From NCBI RefSeq assembly GCF_020080835.1, contig NC_058158.1:34800305-34864304 (forward strand): DNA of 64,000 nt, given 5' to 3'. Source of the stretch: Cotesia glomerata. Its lineage: Eukaryota; Arthropoda; Insecta; Hymenoptera; Braconidae. This document shows, in pieces, positions 1 through 10,762 of this stretch. Positions within the stretch are counted from its first letter, which is position 1, and each line of letters starts with the position of its first letter. The notes under the pieces were generated by a model. That model was not told the DNA's origin and made no database searches. It saw only the letters and a program-made list of their open reading frames with translations. Position numbers and translations under genes: made by a program.

Positions 1-307
1 AAACTCGAAATTTTTATTCTTCTCTTCTCTTTAGATTTTTATTTTCCTCGCATCCTCCTCGAGCTTAGCTCAGCTTTTATTTTTCCTAAATTTTCTTTTT
101 GGGCCTCGGGCGACCGCTTCCAGCGCAAACCTTTTTACACGTACGCAAATATCCCCAGTGTGTGACTAGAGAAAAATTTATTCTCCTCTTTAAACTCTCT
201 TGACACACAAAAAGGCTTTGTTTAGATTTTTAAACACACGATCCATCTACTGAAGTTTTAGATTTTAGATTACACTGTTTACTTTTTTTTTCATAAATTT
301 TTCCATC
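1..307. other. AT-rich left edge, no gene seen
   Basis: Mostly AT-rich sequence with one more complex patch around 40-170. No open frame of note, no splice-bounded exon and no recognisable RNA gene. It ends where the inverted-repeat element starting at 308 begins. Confidence 0.4.
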
Positions 308-483
308 CACTGGTAGAAGAATTTAGTAACAAAATTTTTATTCATTTATTTGGGAGAAACAAATATTTTGTACCCATCAATATTATTTGTCACTGTTTAA
401 TAAATGATTTCTCTATACGAACAAAGCCTTATTACATGGAAATAAATGTTTATTTTTACCAAATAAATATTTATTTTTACCAA

Positions 484-755
484 ATACCTCCTGAAATTTC
501 AAATTCTCTTGGATTAGAATCCTTCAAGACAAGAGTATTCGATTTTCTTATAAATCTCGAATAATAATATAATAGTGAGCTGGTTATTATGATTAAAAAT
601 ATTATGTCCGCTTAATCATTATGTAAATTTTATATTTTAAGCTATCATGTAAATTTTTATTTCCATTATTTACATATTAGTGGTACTTATGTGAATTATA
701 ATTTTATGTATATCATTTTTGCCATTCGGCTTTGTGCCTTGGCATTTAAACCTAA

Positions 756-786
<31 letters not shown>

Positions 787-790
787 AATA
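484..790 (+). mobile_element. 5'-truncated LINE 3' end with (TAAA)n tail
   Basis: Codons 484-564 encode the end of a non-LTR retrotransposon ORF2 (IPPEISNSLGLESFKTRVFD..., stop TAA at 562-564). This has the LPPEI...SFK-R pattern common at LINE C-termini. A 3' untranslated stretch follows, ending in GGCTTTGTGCCTTGGCATTT and then an AATAAATAAATAA tail (about 752-787). Only about 300 bp remain, as expected of 5' truncation on insertion. It lies inside the 308-2750 element. The subfamily cannot be assigned from so little sequence. Confidence 0.65.
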
Positions 791-879
791 ATATTTAGTA
801 ACAGGTACTAAATATTTATTTGGTAAGTATTGTCGGTAAATGTATCATGTGATACATAATCTATTCACTGACTCAGATT

Positions 880-1165
880 ATTAGTAGATTTTATAGAAAT
901 CTAACTATTGCATTGGTCCTCATGACGGAATTTTTAAAAAATTTTGCTATATTTCGACTATACTCGTCGAGCTGAGTCAGAAAATGCATATGGTTCAAAA
1001 GTTTATATATGTCCATACATCGGATATAACGCGGCTTGTCACGACGATAGCGTCACCAATTTACAACGGATCTCTACCAAACTCAACATACTCATTCTAC
1101 AGATAAATACCAAAGTCATGACTTGCAAGTTCGAAGATGAGCTTAAGGAGGTCCTTTCGCCATCA
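880..1165 (+). repeat. Dispersed repeat R (CGACGAGCTGAGTCAG family), copy 1
   Basis: Shares an ordered series of motifs with 17898-18881 and, inverted, with 28905-29166: TTAGTAGATTT, TCTAACTATTGCATT, ATTTTGCTATA, GAGCTGAGTCAGAAAA, TTCAAAAGTTTATATATG, GATATAACGC, GCTTGTCA. The 80-aa open frame at 944-1186 lies in this repeat and is not a gene. Function is unknown and no terminal repeats are obvious. Confidence 0.6.
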
Positions 1166-1452
1166 ATGTTAAATAAAAAATATTAGATCATGCATAAAAT
1201 TAATTTTTATCTAATAGTTAAAGTCCTTATTTATCTATTAGTGAAGTTTAATTTTCCCTTAAAATTATTTATTTTAAATTATTTTAAGTTAAAAAGTTAG
1301 GTTAAACGCTAAAATTAGTTAAAAAATTAATGTTTTTAATTATATTTTATATATGTATAAATGAAAAATATATCAAAATGCATCTGAGTACTCAAATGAA
1401 AGGTCTTGATGAGTGTAACATCGGGATGAGCTTATATCTTTAAAAATGTCAA

Positions 1453-1626
1453 TACAGTCGACTCTTGATAAATTGAAACTCGAGGGTCTTGAGATAAATT
1501 TTAAATTGTCAAGTTCAAATTAACAAGTGTTTAAACAATAAATAATTTTTCAAGGGACTGGAAAAAATTTTCAAATTATTGCGAAATTCAAATGAACGAG
1601 TGTCAAATTATCGAGAATAGACTGTA
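1453..1626. mobile_element. Small TA-flanked MITE (pogo-like ends)
   Basis: Terminal repeats: left TACAGTCGACTCTTGATAAA; the reverse complement of the right end is TACAGTCTATTCTCGATAAT. TA bounds both ends. The core is AT-rich with no coding sequence. The CAGT...CTCGATAA ends resemble pogo/Tigger-type TIRs; that family assignment is inference. It interrupts the Helitron-derived module. Confidence 0.6.
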
Positions 1627-1764
1627 GTTCACAAGATACAAGGTCATTTCTTAATTATTGATATTTTTAAAGATATAAGCTCATCCCGATGTTACACTCA
1701 TCAAGAGCTTTCATTTGAGTACCCTCATGCATTTTTATATGTTTTTGATATATACATATCTATA

Positions 1765-2005
1765 CACTGATAAAAAAATTGACTTGACTCAAGAGCCAAA
1801 CTCTTGAACCAAGAATTCCATTTTGAAGAAAATGATTTTCTTGAGTCAAGAGAATAAATTCTTGAGCTAAGAAATTATTCTTGGTCTAAGAAAATTTTCT
1901 TGAGTCAAGAATTTATTCTCTTGACTCAAGAAAATCATTTTCTTCAAAATGGATTTCTTGGTTCAAGAGTTTGGCTCTTGAGTCAAGTTAATTTTTTTAT
2001 CAGTG
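1765..2005. mobile_element. Near-perfect 241-bp palindromic MITE (TCAAGA-rich)
   Basis: The whole element is an inverted repeat. It begins CACTGATAAAAAAATTGACT and ends with the complementary AGTCAAGTTAATTTTTTTAT followed by CAGTG. TA dinucleotides flank it (1763-1764, 2006-2007). The arms are about 115 bp and match almost perfectly, with only a few substitutions, so the copy is young or maintained. The core is built from TCTTGAGTCAAGA-type words, as in the decayed relatives at 10548-10762 and 16002-16700. Confidence 0.75.
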
Positions 2006-2404
2006 TATATAATATATATGAAAAAATGATGTGGATACTTAAATGAAGATTCTTGATGAGTGTAACATCGGGATGAGCTTATATCTTTAAAAATCTATAT
2101 AAAAATGTATTTAACACTATAAACATTCGAATTTTTATTAATAGACTCTAACATAGGATCCACCGTATAATTAGATAAATTTTTAACAACTTTAATATTA
2201 ACATTCTTGTTGCAGATTTTCCAATGATATATCAAGTATATATCTTAATATATTAAGATTTACGATGGAATGATTTTACTCCGTAAAATAGCATAATATA
2301 AAAAAAAACATACTTTTAATTATTTATTTCTACATGTTTATATTTATAATCTAATATCGTACAAGTCTGATACTAAACAATCAAATTAATTAATGAGAAA
2401 TTTT

Positions 2405-2566
2405 CAGAAAATACATTTACACGCTTGGTGGTGTGAAATTTAGGATTCACACCGTTCAAATTTAACATTACACTTAGTGTGATTTTCACACCGTCCGTGT
2501 TAAAAATTTTTACACCGAATTATTTACACCACACCGAGTCCAAAAAATTTTTTACAGTGTATAAAC
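2405..2566. repeat. CACACCG-rich MITE-like repeat
   Basis: A short block with several direct and inverted copies of ACACCG / CGGTGT between two more AT-rich flanks. It ends in TTTTTTACAGTGTA, a phrase typical of MITE ends in this window. Terminal repeats are imperfect, so the limits are approximate. Confidence 0.4.
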
Positions 2567-2750
2567 GATTAGTGATTACCAATAAATCATTCGTTAAATA
2601 CTACTAAATATTTATTTGGTGGAACTAAATGGGCTGTAATAAATTATTTAGTACCTATTACTAAATATTTGGTAATTAAAGGTTTGTTACTAAATCATTT
2701 AGTATCTGTTACTAAATCTTATTGAATAGAACTAAATTCTTCTATCAATG

Positions 2751-5700
2751 TCGGAAAATTCAAGCTCAAGATGTTTTTTTTTAATTTTTTAATTTCAATT
2801 TGCTTTATTCTTGGTGAAAATCAATTTTTATAATTATAGAATTCATTTTTACATTAAAAAAAAAACTTTTCTTTAAATAATCGCCCTAGATTCAGTCTTT
2901 TAATGGCAAACTTTTCACGCGCCGGAAGGTTAATTATATTTTATATTCATCGCGAATCAAAAATATCTAAACCGATCATTGATTGATATAAAGCAGGTCA
3001 CAATTATATAAAATTGCTATCGAGTGCCAATTAATATTTAACTCTACAGAATAAAATATAAAACATAAAACTCAATTACGAATTAACGATCCGTTAAAAC
3101 CGTTATTTATTAGTATTCAGTGTCTCTTGCACGTGAAAGCTCAATTTTTTTTTTTTTTTAATTTATTTAAATTATCAATGCTACGTTCAGGTCAAATTAT
3201 ATATTAAAAATTACATTAATTTTCAATGATAAGCGACCACTTATCATTAAATATAAAATCTCGTAAATTAGAGGAATTTTATAATTTAAGAAAGTTCGAG
3301 CGAATCTAATGTAAAAAACAATTTCCAACTTTGAGCTTTGAAATTAAGTATACGTATAGATAAATACGTCATTTATCTAATCCCAAAATTTAAAAACGAT
3401 TCACCGTTTAGTTACTTAGATATTAAATTTTAAAAATCACATATTTTATCTCCTTATACACGGGCTCTTATGGCGGACAAACTTTTGTCGAGACTTTAAT
3501 TATTTTTTTCAATATTAACCTCCCAACTTTAACGGATAAAAAACTATACACAAGAAACTTGAATTATTACAAAATATAAAAACAATTTAATACATTACCG
3601 ATATAATTTTTGAAATATTTAAAGTCAAATTTTATGTTTGTAACTCGTTGATCGTCAGCCATTTATTCGAATTAAGATTTGACAACATCGCGTCAACAGC
3701 TGAGAAAAAAGAAAAGGATAGAAGTATAGTTACAGAGAGAGAAATGTTTAACTCACACATTCATCCACGTCTCTGTTATAGGTATAATCAAGCGCGCTAT
3801 TGCCAAATCTGTTTACTTATTCCGGCAAGTAATAAATACGAAAGTCATTTTATTACTTTACTTTATTAAATAAGTAAAAATCATCAATTATTAAATTTTT
3901 TAAATTATTTTAAATTAAAATAAAGAATTTTGACGAATATCGGGAAGACTAAAATTAAAGAAAAATTTTAACATTATTTTGACTCATTAGTTACGCTCGA
4001 ACTTCCTTAAGTATCGTCGATAATTTTGAATAAAATAGGAGTTTTAAAGAGGTTTTAAGTGTCAAATTAATAATTAAGAATTCAATTTTTAATTTTCAAG
4101 ACTGAAAAATTATAAAAATAACTCAATTACAATTTTTTAATATGCAGTTTTGAAAAATTATGCAAATAAATGAATTATAATCGGTATATTTGGAATTTAT
4201 TTTTAAATATCAAATCATTTTTTTCCAATAAATAAATTTGTTCTTATAAATTTAAAAAAAAAAAAACACTCAGTTTTTAAAAATTTACGCATGTGAATTT
4301 TTTAAATAATATTTTACTTAATTCTACGACAATCGCCATTTGATACATCAACTTACTGTCAGTAATTGAAGAAATTATTGTAGTTAAATCAAAGGCTTTT
4401 TTTTCCTAAATAATGCATTTTCTCAAAGAAAATTTATTAATAATATTAATATTATTTTATGAATTAACTTTTAGTAAATAGTAACAACAAAGCCGTTAAT
4501 GTACTTTCACCATTAATTTTACGCTGCGAATGATATAATAATATAATACTCTTAAAATATTAAGTAAATATCTAAATACTCCCTCACAGATTTATTTATT
4601 ACTCTTTATGAATAAACAAAAAAAATAAAATCTGATTAAAAGTGTTTCAAGATAAAATACAAATTAATCATTGAAAATATTTTATCATTCACTGAATAAA
4701 CTTAATACACCATTAACTTAAAATTTCAATGAATATAATAATAAGAAATAAAATAAATTTATCTTTATGGATTATTAAATTGTTCGGATAATCTTTCTCT
4801 CAAACTATGTTCTGAATTTATAAGAACTTTTAGTCGCAAAAGAGGAAGAAACTCAAGTTATAAGTATTAAATAATAATTCATGATAGTCTGATTATATTT
4901 CTCATTATTCAAATGGAAATAAGGGAGATAAAGATAACTAAAGTGAAACAAACCGAACAAGAACAAGATGAAGTATTCAAGACACACATGCATGTGTATG
5001 CATATATGTATATCTCTAAAATATCATACATATCATTTTGCAAGGCTCATTATTATTCGAGAGGATAATCCGCGCCAGGATGAAGCACCGTATAAATAAT
5101 TCACCGGTATTTAATGTTTAAAAGCGCCAGACCTTAGAATATCGCGATATTCACAGACACGTAGTTGGCAGGCAGTTAAAATTTGGAGCAAAACATGTAA
5201 ACAGCTTGCTTGAGTGGAGGTCGCGGGCTATAAAAAGAATTAGGATGATGTAGCTAAAGCTGAAGCTGAAGACCAATTAGGTACGATCAAAAATAGTTTC
5301 GGCAACGACAATCTTCGGAAGAAGAGAGAGAGTTGTCTCCTGACATTTATTTAGGATCGATATATCCGCAAGAATTTTATTTTCTCAGTCTCTGTCTCCG
5401 TCTTGAAACGCCAACTTGAGACACGTCAATTTTTCAACCGAGCTTTTTATCTTATTTCTTTAACCTCTTTCTTACTTACTTTCCGTTTCGCTCTCTTATT
5501 CGTCCTCTCCATCTACATTTACATCGGGTCTGTTATAGTTATATGAAGGTACATAGTGCTATCCCAGATCCCAACAGCTTCTTCATCTTCTTTTCCGTTT
5601 ACTTTATACATCTCTTGACTATTGGACCTTCCATCACCTTGTTATACAGTCTGACGGATTATTTTATTTCTCCTCATTTTTCCCCATGTTATTAGATTCC

Positions 5701-6663
5701 TTATTCTTTTTTCGAGTTTTTTCATTCGCTACCATTTTTAAAAAGATGGAAATTATTCATACTGACTGCAACCTGAGAGATTATTTATTCAAATTTACGC
5801 TCATTAAAAATTCATCCGATGACGCGATTTTTTTTTATAAACAACTTTTTTATTAAATCCTAAATTTTTTATTAAAGTTGTAGAAATTAAAAATATTTTC
5901 AATTTACATGGAAAAAAGTGAGCGGTAGAAGCTACCAACTGGCAATCGGTAATATACATGGATATTTTTTTTTCCTGATAGATATTATTTGATAAAAGTA
6001 TAGAATTTTTATTTTTTATTGAGTATTGAAGATCTAATAGTTATTTTCGATACATATAAGCAAAGGTAGGGATTTTGACGGCTTGAAGTAACGTCACAAG
6101 TTTGAGGCTATGGCCACATTATTATCAAGACCGAGTTATTTATCTGGACGAGCGTAGCGAGTTAAAGGCACAAGAATGATGTCACACGTTATTAAATAGC
6201 GATGGATAAAACGCACGTATATGTTGTTTACAAGATTCAACTGTCGCTAAGATTCTTTTTGCAATTTTTACTTCACCCAGCGGACGTTTGTCAAATTAAA
6301 AAAAAATTTGACTCATCTATAACGTATTTTAGCGTAGTCGTGCAGAAATGTAGAGACAGATAGAGAGAGAGAGAGAAGTTACATTTCGATACTAGTGCGA
6401 GGTAAATTAACTAAACTATAGATTGCCAGAAATCGTATTTTTTGCGCCCTCTGTGTGTTGATCGAAAATCCAACTTTCGCGGTTGATATGACAAAAAATT
6501 ATTTTTCGACATTGAAAAAGATTTTTAACTTTCCGCTTAGAAAATTTCAAAGTAATTCAAAAAAATTACTTTTTTCTAATTTTTTTCGTTAATGATAACT
6601 CACGAACGAATCAACCGATTTTAACCGGCCCGGCGGCGATCGACGAGCCGTAGCAAATGGTCT
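2751..6663. other. Intergenic AT-rich sequence with a promoter-like island
   Basis: No supportable gene. The 73-aa frame at 3648-3869 has no family features. The interval is mostly AT-rich, except for a more complex island at about 5040-5720 described separately. A GA run occurs at 6361-6378. Near 6600-6640 the phrase CGAACGAATCAACCGATTT recurs in inverted form near 9820-9845, so part of this area is also dispersed repeat. Confidence 0.4.
5080..5290 (+). promoter_or_regulatory. Possible TATA-type promoter island (speculative)
   Basis: Within a GC-richer island, TATAAATA (5091-5098) and GGCTATAAAAAG (about 5226-5237) are good matches to insect TATA boxes. Complex, repeat-free sequence and then pyrimidine-rich sequence (about 5380-5520) follow. 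No coding exon is visible downstream, so if active it could drive a non-coding transcript or be an enhancer. The phrase CCGTATAAATAAT (5088-5100) recurs at 11294-11306 in another island. Confidence 0.2.
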
Positions 6664-6917
6664 ATACGGCTGCTCAATTCGAAAACACAGTAACTGACAA
6701 TTTTAAGATTTAAAAAAATTTTTCTTGTTAAAAAAAAATTTGCGTGCCTAATTGATAAAAAATTTGATTTAGGAATAGGAAATACTTGAATATAAATATT
6801 TTTAAGAAAAAATACTTGAAATTAAGGTCTAAAAGTTATAAAAAATGCAGCAATACTAAAAAAAATCAGGTATAAAAACTTTGCAGTTACTGTGTTTTAA
6901 AATTGGGCAGCCGTATA
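6664..6917 (+). mobile_element. MITE with CGGCTGCYCAATT terminal repeats, copy 1
   Basis: Left end TATACGGCTGCTCAATTCGA; the reverse complement of the right end is TATACGGCTGCCCAATTTTA. The next segment on each side (AAAACACAGTAACTG) also pairs. It has TA flanks, an AT-rich core and no ORF. A second copy lies inverted at 26105-26348 with the same internal words (CTAAAAAA..ATCAGGTATAAAAA), so the family assignment is firm even though the superfamily is not. Confidence 0.75.
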
Positions 6918-7003
6918 ATCATCTACGGAAAATTACCGAGCAAAACCTCGTGACGTTGATAGATTTTATGTATCAACCCAGGTAAGCTCGAAAATTTAGG
7001 TAG

Positions 7004-7136
7004 TACCCTGTTTAAAATTTCCAATAGAATCCCATCAAAAGCGACAAAAGCCACTTGGAAACCCATAAATTTTATTGGTTTCTAAGTGGCTTTTGTCGCT
7101 TTTGATGGGATCTTATTGGAGATTTTCAACAGGGTA
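7004..7136. mobile_element. 133-bp hairpin MITE (TACCCTGTT ends)
   Basis: Arms of about 60 bp pair with few mismatches around a 14-bp AT loop. Left arm key words: TACCCTGTT, CCAATAGAATCCCATC, AAAAGCGACAAAAGCCACTT; the right arm carries their complements, ending AACAGGGTA. The 67-aa frame at 7086-7289 reads through the right arm and is not a gene. A poly-G run follows at about 7178-7191. Confidence 0.7.
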
Positions 7137-7558
7137 GATCGGACATCTACAAACGAACAAGACCTCACCAGGAGGAGGGCGGGGGGGGGGGAGAACGCAT
7201 GCTTAAACAGGGACTTTCAGCAACACCTCCTCGCATGGGCCCTGCTGGAAACTGGTCAAGTTATTATAATATCGACCAGGCCAACATAGTCGTTGAATAA
7301 GAACGCTGAGATATTCTGACAATTCCCACGAGAATGTTACTATGTAGACAAATTATTTCTTTGACCATATATTATCATAATAAAAATCGAAATGTTGACA
7401 AGAACTAGGTTATTAAAATTTTTGATACTTTATTTGAGAGGAGAAGTATATATTATAGGAAAGACAAAAATAATAAATTTCATCTACTGAAAAAGTGATT
7501 CAAGCTACGTCTAATGCAAGAAAAAATAATTGCAATCAATTATTTGACAATTTTTAAA

Positions 7559-8823
7559 CTACACAATCTTGACGAATATATGCAAAGTTAATATTTTTTG
7601 TTCTTCACAAAATAATTCGACAATATCATTATAATTGTTTGGCACGAAAACTTGTGGTAGTTGGTCTAATGGTGTGTGATAATTTTCACATACGTAAACA
7701 CCCTGAAAAATAATTTAAATATTAAGAAAAAATTTTATTGACAGCAAAACATATACTTCAGCATCAGAAATCGTTAGAAGTTTTTAATTTCACTTTCTGT
7801 TACTCTTGGTCGACTTATTCGATTCGCTATGTTAAAGTTTACTCGTAATTTTCATAGCTTAAAATATCTTACAACATCAGGTGGGCAATTGTCCAAATCA
7901 AATCCGATTGCCTTGTAAAATGGGCCTAAAAGTATAGGTTCTTTGAAAGCATCACAGAAATGGGCCATATAATCGAATCCCATGTTTATTACATATTCAC
8001 CCATTGATGCTGCCTTCATTATAAATTTTATCTAGAAATGATACTCTCTAAAACACTTCGGTAAAAAAAATGATTTCGAGAATACTGCACGATGTAAAAT
8101 GACGGTGTAAAATTTTTTTCTTTGTGCTTTTAATGTGGAGTGATCCATTTTTAGGTAGATTTCCTTCGAAATAGAACTATTCTTGCCGGTCTTATGTCGT
8201 AATTTGAACAAAAATAATATGTTTTATTCCATTAAGTTTTCCCGAAAAATAGCTTTGGCTCAAAAGTTTAAGTAGGTATTTATATATATGTTAATATATA
8301 TATATATATATTAGTCCAAATAAAAAATTATGCCGTACTCTACTGTAAATTTGAAGATTTCAATAAATTTTATGTATTTATTAAAATGATTACTGAAAAA
8401 AATGATAAAAATATTCACGGGAAGAAATAATGAGAAGTATGATTGTAAAGAGTGTGAGAATTCATCCGATAGGGATACTGTATCCGTGCCCGTGCTCGTA
8501 CCCCGTACGTATGAAATATCTACACGAATGCACAAGAATGAATTATCTGAGTATCTTCTGGAAACTTTTTTATTATTGTCATATTTCCAAATAGGCCATT
8601 TGAATCGTCTATATTACATCGTATATAGATCTTCTAGGATTACATCGTATGAATTCTAAGAAATTGATAACAAAAATTAATCTGTACCAAAGAATCATTA
8701 TTTAATAAAATTAAATATTGAGAAGTAGCACTTTAATTTATAAAATACCTGTGCGATTGAAAACTGGACTACTGTAACCAACAGTATGGTGGATAACATG
8801 ATTTTTACAAAAGTTGTCATCAT
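7559..8823 (-). CDS. Secreted DUF1091-like protein, four exons, exon 2 with an apparent frame slip
   Basis: Exons, in order on the minus strand: 8823-8749, 8655-8526, 8031-7873, 7702-7559. Exon 1 encodes a signal peptide (MMTTFVKIMLSTILLVTVVQ, then FSIAQ) and ends at a GTATTT donor. Exon 2 encodes NSYDVILEDLYT in one frame and NIDDSNGLFGNMTIIKKF in the next. Exon 3 (159 nt, phase 0) gives IKFIMKAASMGEYV...FCDAF...DNCPPDV. Exon 4 gives GVYVCENYHTPLDQLPQVF and stops at TAG. The N-G-F-N-T segment, the FCDAF cysteine and the CP..xGVY motif near the C-terminus fit insect DUF1091 proteins (about 160-190 aa; 168 aa here if the slip is ignored). Exon 2 is 130 nt, one more than phase requires: either a one-base error or mutation near 8616-8633, or use of an internal acceptor at about 8634 giving a shorter exon. 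It may be a young pseudogene. A minus-strand AATAAA lies at 7434-7429. No function beyond likely secretion can be claimed. Confidence 0.55.
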
Positions 8824-10547
8824 ATCAAAAATAGTCGTTGAAAACTTAAGTAATAGTTAGATTAATACTTACTGCGACAATGTAATCAAATAAAGAGAAC
8901 TCAAATGAGCCTTTAGTTTCATGCATCTAATTATATTTATATGAACTGATGATGTAAAAGGCACAGTAAATATAAATTAAATCGAATGTATATCAATATT
9001 ACAATCATTTTTCGTGCTTTATGGTAATCGATAATAATCTTATCTTCTATTGCAAGCTATGTAGATCATATAAGATCCAAATTCTGACATATAAAAAAAT
9101 TGCAACTTTTTATCACACCTGATCAGAACTGTTATCTATGTAGACTGATCTACAAAAAATACAGGAAAACAATAGATTATTTTTTTAGATTTTATCAAAT
9201 AGTTGCCTGGAATTTTTATGGTCATAAAACTATCATTAATTATTTGTTTTTTTGAAGAAATATCTCAGTGAACACATGTCTGTAATATGACATCATTTAT
9301 ACCATTGGAATGTCATAATATAATTCTATATTCTAAAATTGATGGTAGAATGAAGTTAGCTTAATATGGAAAACATGGACCCTGATTCCTTATTGGTTCA
9401 AAATTAGAGCGCGCGCGTATGCGCGCAATTTGAATTTCTAGTATTTTACGTAAATCTGACGTAAAACTGACCGTCCTTGCAATCCAATTATAATGTAAAA
9501 AATTTTTATATAATTTCAACATAATACTGATGTAAATTTATGATATCGCGGAAATGACTTAGATATTACGTACAACTGAGATAATATATTAATTACAATA
9601 TTACGTGACATGAATGCCAACATTGTATGTCATAATGACGTAAGTTTGACAAAGGTAGATTTTGAGAAATCTTAAAAAAACTAAGAAAAAAATTTTTTTT
9701 TAATTTGGTTTTTTTGGATTAACTTTTTACGGATTAACTTTAAACGGATTTATTGATAAATTCCAAGAACTGATCAGCTCTTGACCTTGAAAAACTACGT
9801 CGATCGCAGCTCATCCGATCGAAATCGGTTGATTCGTTCGAGAGATATCGTGAAGGAAAGAAAACCAAAAAAAGTGTTTTTTCGGAATTACTCGGAAATT
9901 TCTTGTTCGATCAATTCAAACTTAAAGATTCTTCATGAGATTGGTTCATTCAAAAGTTATTACTGTTTAAAAATTCAAAAAATAGTGTTTTATTAAACTT
10001 CTATCAGACTTTTGAACTCGAAGAGCTTAAAAGCATGTAAAAGTTATCTTTTTCAGCTTGGAGAGCTCAAAATAACACAAATATTGTATTTTTAAGCTCG
10101 AAAAGTGAAAATTGATAACTTTTAATGATTTTTTTTTTCAAAGTAGAAGCTATTAAAAAAATCATTTGACTTACAATTACTCGGATTTATTATACAGAAA
10201 AAAAAACCTTATCACTAATGAAATTGTTGAATTAATTATAAGTTTTATTGTCATTTCAATAATTGACATCGCTTATACAGCATGTTTCTAAATGGATCGT
10301 TTTATCCTTGGATGAGATTTAATGTAAATTACGGTAATGTAATTACAAAATCAATGAAAATTTCCAAGTTAAAATTATAATAATTAAATAATTTTTAAAA
10401 AATTAATCTAGGTATTTTCAAAAATTGTTTGAAATTCCTGCCAAATTTATTTATTAAAATGACCAACAGGAATTCTAATTATAAAAACAAAAAATAAAAT
10501 ATTTAGTATTTTTCTGTGTCAAATTTCTCCCCAAAAATCCAAAATCT
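8824..10547. other. Intergenic, AT-rich, with dispersed repeat remnants
   Basis: Upstream of the DUF1091-like gene. Holds a CG-alternating patch (GCGCGCGCGTATGCGCGC, about 9410-9427), a block with repeated ACGTAA/TTACGT words (9440-9660) and a repeat containing ATCGGTTGATTCGTTCGAGA (about 9821-9842) that is the inverse of 6600-6640. The 71-aa frame at 9781-9996 lies in that repeat. No gene is supported. Confidence 0.4.
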
Positions 10548-10762
10548 TACACAGAAAAAAAAATTTACTTGAATCAAGTAATTTTGAAGACTTTTATCTT
10601 CTCGATTTGAGTAGAAAAATTCTTAAACTAAGAAATTTTTCTTGGTTTAAGTAAATTTTACTTAATTCAAGAATTTTTCGTCTTGATTTAAGACACTCTT
10701 CAAAATTATTTTCTTGGTTCAAGAATTTTTCTCTTGAAACAGTTAATTTTTTTTTCAGTGTA
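10548..10762. mobile_element. TCAAGA-rich palindromic MITE, diverged copy
   Basis: Begins TACACAGAAAAAAAAATTTA and ends TTAATTTTTTTTTCAGTGTA. The interior consists of alternating TTCTTGGTTTAAG / CTTGAATCAAG words forming a loose inverted repeat, as in the 1765-2005 element. TA flanks. The open frame at 10594-10782 on the minus strand is a by-product of this simple sequence. Confidence 0.6.

Larger units (their letters stand above)
1340..2095. repeat. Helitron-derived hairpin module split by two MITEs
   Basis: Pieces at 1366-1452, 1627-1762 and 2008-2095 match the palindromic module inside the seven Helitrons (GATATAAGCTCATCCCGATG and its complement, with TTTCATTTGAGTACC and a central ATATAT stretch). 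They are interrupted by a 174-bp element at 1453-1626 and a 241-bp palindrome at 1765-2005. Neither Helitron terminus (TCTATATTATTAAG or hairpin plus CTAG) is present, so this is an internal fragment. Confidence 0.65.
308..2750. mobile_element. TIR element of the CACTGATAGAAG family, filled with nested insertions
   Basis: The left end reads CACTGGTAGAAGAATTTAGT (308-327). The reverse complement of the right end (2731-2750) reads CATTGATAGAAGAATTTAGT, 18 of 20 matching. Interior sequence near both ends repeats the phrase ACTAAATATTTATTTGG. The same terminal motif occurs at 14731-14963 and at 63479 onward. The size (2.4 kb) is explained by later insertions: a LINE tail (484-786), a dispersed repeat (880-1160) and a Helitron-derived hairpin that itself carries two MITEs (1340-2095). 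No transposase is recognisable, so it is a non-autonomous element or a decayed relic. Confidence 0.6.

Noticed and set aside
944..1186. 80-aa open frame as a gene
   Set aside because: It lies within dispersed repeat R, whose other copies have stops in this frame.
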